A program made the position numbers and the translations under genes. Under the pieces are notes generated by a model. That model did no database searches. It saw only the letters and a list, made by a program, of their open reading frames with translations, and was not told where the DNA came from. DNA of 64,000 nt from Mytilus trossulus (lineage: Eukaryota; Mollusca; Bivalvia; Mytilida; Mytilidae). The DNA is taken from NCBI RefSeq assembly GCF_036588685.1, contig NC_086379.1, forward strand, positions 14,865,862 to 14,929,861, read 5' to 3'. Shown piece by piece: positions 39,801 through 51,800 of the stretch (position 1 is the stretch's first letter; each line of letters opens with the position of its first letter).

Positions 39801-42800
39801 TGAGGACCTTGCAAGGTACGCACATACCAAATATAGTTATTCAATTACTTATAATAAGAGAGAATTTAACATTACAAAAAATCTTAACTTTTTTTTCAAG
39901 TAGTCACTGAACCATGAAAATGAGGTCAAGGACATTGGACATGTGACTGACAGAAAGTTCGTAACATGAAGCATCTATATACAAAGTATGAAGCATCCAG
40001 GTCTTCTACCTTCTAAAATATAAAGCTTTTAAGAAGTGAGCTAACACCGCCGCCGCCGCCGGAACACTATCCCTATGTCGAGCTTTCTGCAACAAAAGTT
40101 GCAGGCTCGACAAAAATCGTCTATTTAATATGTCATGAATATTAATTTGTAAAAAAGTTTTCCAATCTTCTGTTTCTATTTTCGTATAGGTAACCAACTT
40201 AAAGCCCTGGTCACAACGAACCCACGACACATCTATGCAGCGTCACGACATGAAATTTGGTCAAATGGCGGGTCATCTGTGATCGTCGTACGACAATCGC
40301 GCACGACAGTTGCACGATATTTTGATCATCGTGGCGCTGTCGTGTGTCGTGGGACGAAAATTGGACATGCACCTTTTTCGCTCTACGATTTTTTTACACA
40401 CAAAATATAGAAAAAACAAATATCTCATTCGTTCTTTGTGTACTTCGTATATTTTATTTAGACATAACAAGATGTAGTATAAGTGCCAGTGAGACAACTC
40501 TACACCCAAGTAACAATTCGGAAAAGTAAATCATTATAGGTCAAAGTACGGTATTTAATACGGAGCTATAAAGGGCCCCAAAAATGACTGGTGTAAATCA
40601 GAAAAACCAACGTTAGTTCATATAAAGGTTTGTTTTTGAAAAAAAACATTTGAATTTTGATTATATTGTCAATTGAAAGTTTGATTGATTGATTGATTGA
40701 TAGATTAATGGTTACCCATCGTCCAGCGGCAAATATGTTATGCATGTTCTTGATGAGAACAAATTTAAAATAAATACAACAGGTTATCCGGTAATATAGG
40801 TCAACTTGGTTGCCGGTCGGTAAATTTAGAATTTCACTGGAAAATGAAGGTATATTGGATAAGGACAGAAACTTAGCCTTGCAACTGACAACATAAGGAC
40901 CACTTAAAGCTTTGTTCCAATAGGTTCTTAACGTGCAGAGAGCGTGACAATTTCTTTATTAGAATCAGATTTAACGTCCCCATTCACACCGAACATGACT
41001 GCGTACTTGATACATTCCGCAAAGCCAAACGGACGCACCAGTTTTGCAAGTTTTTACTGCCGAACGGAAGGAGACATGCAATAACCTTATTTATATTCCC
41101 TATTCCCTTTTGGGTGAAAAGTTGTAAATGATTTTAAACTCATGAGGTATAATTATATTGTAATATTTGAGAGACATTTTTTATACGCCTTGAAAAAACG
41201 TTTTTAAAACGAGTTTTCCTGTTTCCGTTCATGCAAAATTTTTTGGATAAAAAAAAATCAATTCATGGATACTCTACTTTTCTGGATTTACGAATTATAT
41301 TTACAAACTCATATTTCTTTTTCTTATTTCGAACCTTTAAAATCGTATTGTGTTGTGTTATCCCTAACATCAACGAATATCATACCCCACACATTATGTA
41401 AAGTAAAAGTGTCTATTTTCCTAATTTCGCTTCTACAGGTTAAAGAAATTGCATCCAAAGTTTTGAGTGTAGCAGATACCATATACCAGTCTGTAATAAA
41501 GAACCAGGCTACAGATGAACCACCAGTTATACTGCAATCTCCACTACTAACAGTGCTGGCACAACGTAGTTCTATAGCCAAAATCAATAACTCTAATGTC
41601 GAAGCTGTTGGTGGATCATTCAAAATGCCGTCATCAGATTCACTTCTATTAAACATGAAGAATTCAACATTCGTAGATGTTAAGGTTTGACATTTCACAA
41701 AAGTAGAATATTCTTATGAAAAACAACTGGATACTTAAAAAGATACCAATTTTCTTATGCAAGAATCATGCATGAATAGTGCATATCATCCCTAAGGAGA
41801 TAATTTGATGTGAATTAAAGAGATTTTAAGTTTCCATCTTATAAGACAACAACCCACCAGTAGAAAAACAAAATGAACAAATTAAAGATGACTTCAACAA
41901 TGCAATACAAAATGTCAAGTCATCAATTGCCACCCACGACTCTATAAAATAATAAATTTAATGAAGATATATATTATTCTTGGTTTTTCAAATACATAAC
42001 ATAAACAATTTTTTAAACTAAGCGATAATTATTATCAATTATTTATTTTGAACATCAGATTGGAAATGTAATATTGTTTATTTAATTCATAAATGGTTTA
42101 TAAATAGTTATGTAATTTTTTTAAAATACGTTTTAAAACATCGAAATAATCTACAACTCACGAGAGTAAAGCCATTTTCATTTGAGGGATTGCAAATCAT
42201 ATAGCTTTTTATGGTATATTTCTAAATTTCAGGTACTTAGTTCACAAACAAATCCTTATATATGGGATGCTACAGCTAAATACATCAACAGTGCCATTGT
42301 GACCATGGACATATATGGAGACGAAGGACAGATGATAAATGTTACAAACCTTCAGGAAGATATTGTCATTGATATTTTAGTAGATTCTTCGGCACTGAAT
42401 GTACAGACTTTTAGTCTAGATGTTGATAATTCGGATAATTTGTATTTTCATTCGTTTAGTGTTCGTTCTAATGATAGTGTTCTTAGTATTATAATTGAAC
42501 CAGGTGAAATCAACAGGAAATTAGAAGTATTTGTGAAATTTGGAGATTTCCCCTCTGTTAATGATCATGACTGGAATATTACAATCCCCCATTCAGTTAC
42601 TGAGACATTGGACAAAGGTAATTCTGATATGTTTGAAGAATTATCTCACAGAGTGTTCTTGTCACAGGAATATGTACGACAACATGGAGAAGGCATCTAC
42701 TTCATTGGACTCCGAGGAGAAGGTATGATGATAAGTCTTTTTTCGATATTGTTGAATTTCTATATTTGTGTGTCTATATAAGATAGAAGAAGTGGTATGA

Positions 42801-45800
42801 TTGCCAATGAAACAACCATAGGCGTATTTTAAAAAGGGGGCCGGCCCGAGGGTGGGGAGGGGGCTACAGTGGGCCTGCCCTCCCCTTTCTGGGAAAAATA
42901 TGGTAGATTAAATAACGAATCACTGAAGCATGACCGGAACGGGCCCACTTTCAAAATTGTTGGATCCGCCTCTGAAAACTCTTTGCAATAGACGAAATGA
43001 CACAGAAGTTAACAACTATAGGTAACCAGTCTCCAAGAATAAGCACAGCCAATGCCGCATAGTCAGCTATTAAAGGCCTCGAAATTACAAATGTAAAACA
43101 ATTAAAAAAAGAAAACTATCGGCCAAAAAATGAAATTTCTAAGTTTATTCTTCTTCTGCAGGTTATATTTTAGGGTACCATTTTACGTGCATTTACCTCA
43201 AAGTATTGTCATGGAAATTCGATTTTGGATTTTTTTTAGAATTCTATAATTCTGTATTTTCTTGATTTTGTATAACTACGAAATCAACGAGAATTAGTAT
43301 TCAAAGACTAAGTTTACTTTTTATCACATGGATAAGACGGAAAAAAAGTGTAGGTACGTTCAATTTGATGCCCAATCAATCGTATTTTGGTAACCACTCT
43401 CGTTATTCCTTTAAAAAAAATCATCTTTTCAATAAAATATTCAGAAAGATGAAACAAACCTTGAGGGTATAGAGGAAAACCCTATTTGAGGGCTTCGAAA
43501 TTGGTCGATAACAGCAGGTTTGACTATATATGACTAAACACTAGAAAACGATTGTATGTGTTATAAAGTATGAAGCTTATGTAACGGGGTATTTTCTGGT
43601 CAAATACAACGAACACTATTCTAGGGTTCTGTTCTTTTAATACACAAATATTTAAGACCCTACAACATATAATAACAAATAATAAATATTCACATGACAA
43701 GACAGAAAGGGGAATAACTACAATTCATATTTATTCCTTTAGATATCTATATACTTCAAATAAGCCCTAAAAGCACTCAAATCTAACTCTTTGGTTAACT
43801 TTCCAATACAATATTCATATATATATTGTAATAATTAATAATTATATACATCTCAAATCTATTAATGAGTTGTCCATTTTATAAATATGTTTGTATACAA
43901 AGCATACAAATTCTGACCAACATAAAGATATTACATAAACTACACTTCACATAAACAGACAATTACTTGAATAAAACATATAGACAGTACAGACATTACA
44001 AATAAACAACATAGAACACAATGCTTTCTATGTATATGGTACAAAGGTCAGTGTACTAGCTGGAATATCACAGTGCTGTGTATATTAAAATCTGAGCACT
44101 ACTCATTTGACAAATTGACAAGGTATTAATCCATATCCTGAATAAATACAAATATAACATTCATAAGTCCAGTGGCAGGACTATTTCACCAATTAAATAA
44201 AATATACAACTACATCTAAAATATGTAGTTTCAGAGTTCTGTGTTATTCAAATACCAAAGTTATCTGTCTTTCACTTTTATTGTAACTTTATAATATTTA
44301 AAGTACTAGAATGTTTATATTAAAATGTTTAGTATGACTCTGTGTTTTTATAAAATGATAAAATCTTTTACTCTTTCATACTCCAAATATTCCTCCATTC
44401 AATACATAGAATCACTCCTTTCACAAAGTATTATGGTGACTTGAAAAACACCGGTACCACTCAGATTACAATTCTACCTTGACAGGTAAGTGTGTATCTA
44501 GCTTATAAAATACTTATTTAGCCTTGAAAATTGAAAGGTCAGTTTATCCCATGCATACAAAAAGAGTTTACCTATGAGGGTCAGAATGGGGTTTACAGAA
44601 TAGAGAATACATGTAATAGCAACAAAAAATGATAGAGAATAGAGAAAATGAACATCAAAATAAAGAATAGAAAATAATTTACTGCACTGCAAAAGTATAA
44701 AGTATAACTGTGCAAAATAAAAAGGTAACTTAGGTAACTGTAATGTAATACTGATAATATAATCATGATCAATGTACATAATTGATAAATAATCTTGTAA
44801 CAGAAAGACTAAATAGTAAAATCATTTTCATGAGAATTTACAGAATGAGAGTTATTTCAAGGCTATTAAAAGAAAATGCCCTAAAACTATAAAGTCAAGC
44901 CGATACTAACACGTAAAAAAAAGGCCGAAAGTAACCCCTAAAATTCAACATTAACATATTTTGAACAACTGAATCAAGATGCACAAAGTTTAAGCATTGG
45001 TCAGAATATAGGGTTCTTTTGTACTTTAACAATATCACAATAACAATATAGTGACCTTAATTTTGGACAAGGTAAATGGCATGAAGCCAATTTTACCAAT
45101 TTCTTTTGTATGAATGGATTAACTGACCTTTCAATTCTCAAGGCTAAATAAGTATTTTATAGGCTAGATACAAACTTACCTGTCAAGGTAGAATTGTAAT
45201 CTGAGTGATACCGGTGTTTTTCAAGTCACCATAAAATGACATACTATTAGTTTGTTAATAAGAAATAAGGTTAATCAACTGACCTGAATATAAGAATATT
45301 GAAAATCCAAGAAGTATAATACAAATCATCAATGTCAGAATTGAATATATCAAGCAGGAAATTTTCACTACATTTCAATATGTCTGCAGTCTAAATCTAC
45401 CAGAAACAATGAAAACATATAGTAAGACCTTTGGCCTAAAGATTGACCAATCAAAAGGTTAGAATTTTCCCTCCAAAATGATATGAAAGAAATGAGGTTC
45501 ACCAAAGTGAAAAGAGAATGATACTAGAACAATAGTGCTAGAAAGAGAAACAATGAATAACCAAACTATCAAACCCTCCAATAAAATTAATATCATCAAT
45601 ATCATATTTGATATATCAATCAAATATGACTCTGCCACACTTACACACTTATAGAATAAAATGGGGGACGGGATATGCTGTTAAATATAATGAAAAAGAA
45701 AAATAACTTGATCGATCCAAACTTTTAATAATCTTTAAAACGATTTCAGTGAATATAACGGAAGAAGATGTATACGAAGATTACTATGAATACACGCTGG

Positions 45801-48800
45801 AACCAGATGAACCAGTCTTTGTTAACTACACCCTTAGTTTTGTTACATCAGGTTGCTATTACTGGAGTGAGATGAAGGATAAATGGACGACCGATAACTG
45901 CTCTGTATGTTCTTATATATATCAGTAAATTTGCTAATGTTGTTCATCTGGACATTTTCATTGACAATTATAGTTTATTCGTGACTTTTTTTTAACTTTT
46001 AAGTAAAGCATATTGATTTCCTCGACATTCAGGTTTTAGAAATATTGGACAGGTTTTGAATTATAACGATTTTATGTGTTTAACCCCTTAATATGAGGCG
46101 AATGAAATCTAAGGGATATTTCAAATTAATAAGTAGAAGAGAAAAATGAGACTTAATAAGTCCATACGGATTTTTTCTATTGTACTATTATTTTGCATCT
46201 GAATACAAATCTTAGTCCTTTACGAATAAATAATGTACAAGTATTGACTCATGCATCTATCTTCTGGCAGGTCAGTCCATTATCAAACACAAACTTTACT
46301 AGATGTCTTTGTAACCATCTGACGTCATTTGGTGTTGACTTTTTTGTCCCTCCAAATGAAATAGACTTCAAGTCCGTCTTCAACAACTTAGACCAGAAAC
46401 TTAAGGATAACTGGGCTGTTTTGGCAACACTGTGTGGATTTATATTTTTCTATATTGTGGGTATCATATGGACCAGATACCAGGATAAGAAAGATATAAT
46501 TAAGGTACTTAGAATAGTTAAATTCACTACGAAAATATACATTAATCATTATGTATGTAACACGTAACACGAACCTTATTCAAAACAGGGAACGTACTTG
46601 GATGCTTTAGAAGGACATGAAACTTCTTTTTATGGCAAGTGCAAGTTCGATGAGCAGTAACATTCGTTGTTATCCATAACACATGGATTGTCGTTGTTAA
46701 AATACTATTGCGAAAATGTGAACATACAAATTAATAGTCCTTTGTTAATTTATGTATCGGTGTCATTTTGTTTAGTTTCTTTTGATACCTATTCTGACAT
46801 CTGGTTAAGACTTCTTTTGAACTGAATTTTACTGTGCGTATTGTTGTGTGTTTGTTTTGTCAACATTGGCTAGAGGTATAGGGAAGTATGAGATATCAAG
46901 AAACATGTTTAACCCCGCCGCATTTTTGCGCCTGTCTTAAGTCAGACGCCTCCGGCCTTTGTTAGTCTTGTATAATTTTTAATTTTAATTTCTTGTGTAT
47001 ATTTCGGATTTAAGTATGACGTCCATTATCACTATACATTTTTGTTTAGGGGCCAGCTGAAGCACACCTCCGGGTGTGGCATTTCTTGCTGCGTTGAAGG
47101 CTCATTGGTGGACTTCGGCTCTTTGGTCGGGTTATTGTCTCTTTGGCACATTCCCCATTTCCATTCTCAATTTTATTATAGACCGTGAGCGTTAATCTGG
47201 TATTACACCCCTTCGTAAGACCTACTCAATAAAATGGTTAATGTACCTATCTACCCTCTTCGTAAAGCTAAAATCTGATAACAAAATGTTCAAACTAATT
47301 TGCTTTTTTTAGTGGGGAGTTTCACCTCTGATGGACAACATAGTTCAAGACAATTACTGCTACCAGGTAACAGTGTGTACAGGAATGAGGCGAGGGGCAG
47401 GAACCAGGTCACATGTCAACTTTATACTGGCGGGTGACTTGAAGGATACGGGTGTGCGACAATTAGAAGATGAAAAACAAATAAAGGTGAATATTTGGAA
47501 TAGCAAAATAAAATCCATATTATAAGTTTAACATTTTTCAACTGATTTCCATAGTTTGTTCTCGTATTGTGCTATAACACTACTGCCCCAGGTGAGAACA
47601 GTGTTGAGCTCTTTACAAACATGTTTAACCCTAGCACATCGTTCTTTATGTGCATGTCCATCAGGAGTATGCAGTTAAGTGGTTGTAGTTTAAGTCAGGA
47701 GTATGAAGTTAAGTGGTTGTAGTTTAAGTCAGGAGTAGAAAGTTAAGTGATTGTCGTTTAAGTCAGGAGTATGAAGTTAAGTGGTTGTCGTTTAAGTCAG
47801 GAGTATGAAGTTCAGTGGTTGTCGTTTAAATCAGGAGTATGAAGTTAAGTGGTTGTAGTTTAAGTCAGGAGTAGAAAGTTAAGTGGTTGTAGTTTAAATC
47901 AGGAGTATGAAGTTAAGTGGTTGTCGTTTAAGTCAGGAGTATGAAGTTAAGTGATTGTCGTTTAAGTCAGGAGTATGAAGTTAAGTGGTTGTCGTTTAAG
48001 TCAGGAGTATGAAGTTAAGTGGTTGTCGTTTAAGTCAGGAGTATGAAGTTAAGTGGTTGTCGTTTAAGTCAGGAGTGTGAAGTTAAGTGGATGTCGTTTA
48101 AGTCAGGAGTATGAAGTTCAGTGGTTGTAGTTTAAGTCAGGAGTATGAAGTTAAGTGGTTGTAGTTTAAGTCGGGAGTATGAAGTTCAGTGGTTGTAGTT
48201 TAAGTCAGGAGTATGAAGTTAAGTGGTTGTCGTTTAAGTCAGGAGTATGAAGTTAAGTGGTTGTCGTTTAAGTCAGGAGTATGAAGTTAAGTGGTTGTCG
48301 TTTAAGTCAGGAGTATGAAGTTAAGTGGTTGTCGTTTAAGTCAGGAGTATGAAGTTTAGTGGTTGTCGTTTAAGGCAGGAGTATGAAGTTAAGTGGTTGT
48401 CGTTTAAGTCAGGAGTAGGAAGTTAAGTGGATGTAGTTTAAGTCAGGAGTATGAAGTTCAGTGGTTGTAGTTTAAGTCAGAAGTATGAAGTTAAGTGGTT
48501 GTAGTTTAAGTCAGGAGTAGAAAGTTAAGTGGTTGTCGTTTAAATCAGGAGTATGAAGTTAAGCGGTTGTCGTTTAAGTCAGGAGTATGAAGTTAAGTGA
48601 TTGTCGTTTAAGTCAGGAGTATGAAGTTAAGTGGTTGTCGTTTAAGTCAGGAGTATGAAGTTAAGTGGATGTCGTTTAAGTCATGAGTATGAAGTTAAGT
48701 GGTTGTCGTTTAAGTCAGGAGTATGAAGTTAAGTGGTTGTCGTTTAAGTCAGGAGTGTGAAGTTAAGTGGATGTCGTTTAAGTCAGGAGTATGAAGTTCA

Positions 48801-51800
48801 GTGGTTGTAATTTAAGTCAGGAGTATGAAGTTAAGTGGTTGTAGTTTAAGTCAGGAGTATGAAGTTCAGTGGTTGTAGTTTAAGTCAGGAGTATGAAGTT
48901 AAGTGGTTGTAGTTTAAGTCAGGAGTATGAAGTTAAGTGGTTGTCGTTTAAATCAGGAGTATGAAGTTGAGGGTTGTCGTTTAAGGCAGGAGTATGAAGT
49001 TAAGTGGTTGTCGTTTAAGTCAGGAGTATGAAGTGAAGTGGTTGTCGTTTAAGTCAGGAGTAGGAAGTTAAGTGGTTGTAGTTTAAGTCAGGAGTATGAA
49101 GTTAAGTGGTTGTCGTTTTAGTCAGGAGTATGAAGTTAAGTGGTTGTAGTTTAAGTCAGGAGTATGAAGTTAAGTGGTTGTCGTTTAAGTCAGGAGTAAG
49201 AAGTTAAGTGGTTGTCGTTTAAGGCAGGAGTATGAAGTTAAGTGGTTGTCGTTTAAGTCAGGAGTATGAAGTTAAGTGGTTGTCGTTTAAGTCAGGAGTA
49301 TGAAGTTAAGTGGTTGTCGTTTAAGTCAGGAGTATGAAGTTAAGTGGTTGTCGTTTAAGGCAGGAGTATGAAGTTTAGTGGTTGTCGTTTAAGGCAGGAG
49401 TATGAAGTTAAGTGGTTGTCGTTTAAGTCAGGAGTAGGAAGTTAAGTGGATGTAGTTTAAGTCAGGAGTATGAAGTTCAGTGGTTGTAGTTTAAGTCAGA
49501 AGTATGAAGTTAAGTGGTTGTAGTTTAAGTCAGGAGTAGAAAGTTAAGTGGTTGTAGTTTAAATCAGGAGTATGAAGTTAAGCGGTTGTCGTTTAAGTCA
49601 GGAGTATGAAGTTAAGTGATTGTCGTTTAAGTCAGGAGTATGAAGTTAAGTGGTTGTCGTTTAAGTCAGGAGTATGAAGTTAAGTGGATGTCGTTTAAGT
49701 CATGAGTATGAAGTTAAGTGGTTGTCGTTTAAGTCAGGAGTATGAAGTTAAGTGGTTGTCGTTTAAGTCAGGAGTGTGAAGTTAAGTGGATGTCGTTTAA
49801 GTCAGGAGTATGAAGTTCAGTGGTTGTAATTTAAGTCAGGAGTATGAAGTTAAGTGGTTGTAGTTTAAGTCAGGAGTATGAAGTTCAGTGGTTGTAGTTT
49901 AAGTCAGGAGTATGAAGTTAAGTGGTTGTCGTTTAAGTCAGGAGTATGAAGTTAAGTGGTTGTAGTTTAAGTCAGGAGTATGAAGTTAAGTGGTTGTCGT
50001 TTAAGTCAGGAGTATGAAGTTGAGGGTTGTCGTTTAAGGCAGGAGTATGAAGTTAAGTGGTTGTCGTTTAAGGCAGGAGTATGAAGTTAAGTGGTTGTCG
50101 TTTAAGTCAGGAGTATGAAGTTAAGTGGTTGTCGTTTAAGTCAGGAGTAGGAAGTTAAGTGGTTGTAGTTTAAGTCAGGAGTATGAAGTTAAGTGGTTGT
50201 CGTTTTAGTCAGGAGTATGAAGTTAAGTGGTTGTAGTTTAAGTCAGGAGTATGAAGTTAAGTGGTTGTCGTTTAAGTCAGGAGTAAGAAGTTAAGTGGTT
50301 GTCGTTTAAGGCAGGAGTATAAAGTTAAGTGGTTGTCGTTTAAGTCAGGAGTATGAAGTTAAGTGGTTGTCGTTTAAGTCAGGAGTAGGAAGTTAAGTGG
50401 TTGTAGTTTAAGTCAGGAGTATGAAGTTAAGTGGTTGTCGTTTTAGTCAGGAGTATGAAGTTAAGTGGTTGTAGTTTAAGTCAGGAGTATGAAGTTAAGT
50501 GGTTGTCGTTTAAGTCAGGAGTAAGAAGTTAAGTGGTTGTCGTTTAAGGCAGGAGTATGAAGTTAAGTGGTTGTCGTTTAAGTCAGGAGTATGAAGTTAA
50601 GTGGTTGTCGTTTAAGTCAGGAGTAGGAAGTTAAGTGGTTGTAGTTTAAGTCATGAGTATGAAGTTAAGTGGTTGTCGTTTAAGTCATGAGTATGAAGTT
50701 AAGTGGTTGTAGTTTAAGTCAGGAGTATGAAGTTAAGTGGTTGTAGTTTAACTCAGAAGTATGAAGTTAAGTGGTTGTAGTTTAAGTCATGAGTATGAAG
50801 TTAAGTGGTTGTCGTTTAAGTCAGGAGTATGAAGTTAAGTGGTTGTAGTTTAAGTCAGGAGTATGAAGTTAAGTGGTTGTAGTTTAAGTCATGAGTATGA
50901 AGTTAAGTGGTTGTAGTTTAAGTCAGGAGTATGAAGTTAAGTGGTTGTAGTTTAACTCAGAAGTATGAAGTTAAGTGGTTGTAGTTTAAGTCATGAGTAT
51001 GAAGTTAAGTGGTTGTCGTTTAAGTCAGGAGTATGAAGTTAAGTGGTTGTAGTTTAAGTCATGAGTATGAAGTTAAGTGGTTGTCGTTTAAGTCATGAGT
51101 ATGAAGTTAAGTGGTTGTAGTTTAAGTCAGGAGTATGAAGTTAAGTGGTTGTAGTTTAACTCAGAAGTATGAAGTTAAGTGGTTGTAGTTTAAGTCATGA
51201 GTATGAAGTTAAGTGGTTGTCGTTTAAGTCAGGAGTATGAAGTTAAGTGGTTGTAGTCTAAGTCATGAGTATGAAGTTAAGTGGTTGTCGTTTAAGTCAG
51301 GAGTATGAAGTTAAGTGGTTGTAGTTTAAGTCATGAGTATGAAGTTAAGTGGTTGTCGTTTAAGTCAGGAGTATGAAGTTAAGTGGTTGTCGTTTAAGTC
51401 AGGAGTATGAAGTTAAGTGGTTGTAGTTTAAGTCAGGAGTATGAAGTTAAGTGGTTGTAGTTTAAGTCATGAGTATGAAGTTAAGTGGTTGTAGTTTAAG
51501 TCAGGAGTATGAAGTTAAGTGGTTGTAGTTTAACTCAGAAGTATGAAGTTAAGTGGTTGTAGTTTAAGTCATGAGTATGAAGTTAAGTGGTTGTCGTTTA
51601 AGTCAGGAGTATGAAGTTAAGTGGTTGTAGTTTAAGTCAGGAGTATGAAGTTCAGTGGTTGAAGTTTAAGTCAGGAGTATGAAGTTAAGTGGTTGTGGTT
51701 TAAGTCAGGAGTATGCAGTTAAGTGGTTGTCGTTTAAGTCAGGAGTATGAAGTAAAGTTGTTGTCGTTTAAGTCAGGAGTATGAAGTTAAGTGGTTGTCG

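Larger units (their letters stand above)
38909..41438. other. Intron 30
   Basis: Repeat-rich: a 147-bp-period tandem element (about 39027-40115), a CpG-rich patch (40200-40370), family B (40455-40555) and family C (about 40676-41090). No exon needed or seen. Confidence 0.75.
42723..45749. other. Intron 32
   Basis: Family B (42781-43070) split by a GC-rich family G insertion (42826-42985), and a MITE with 120-bp inverted repeats (44431-45234). The remainder is AT-rich. Confidence 0.75.
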
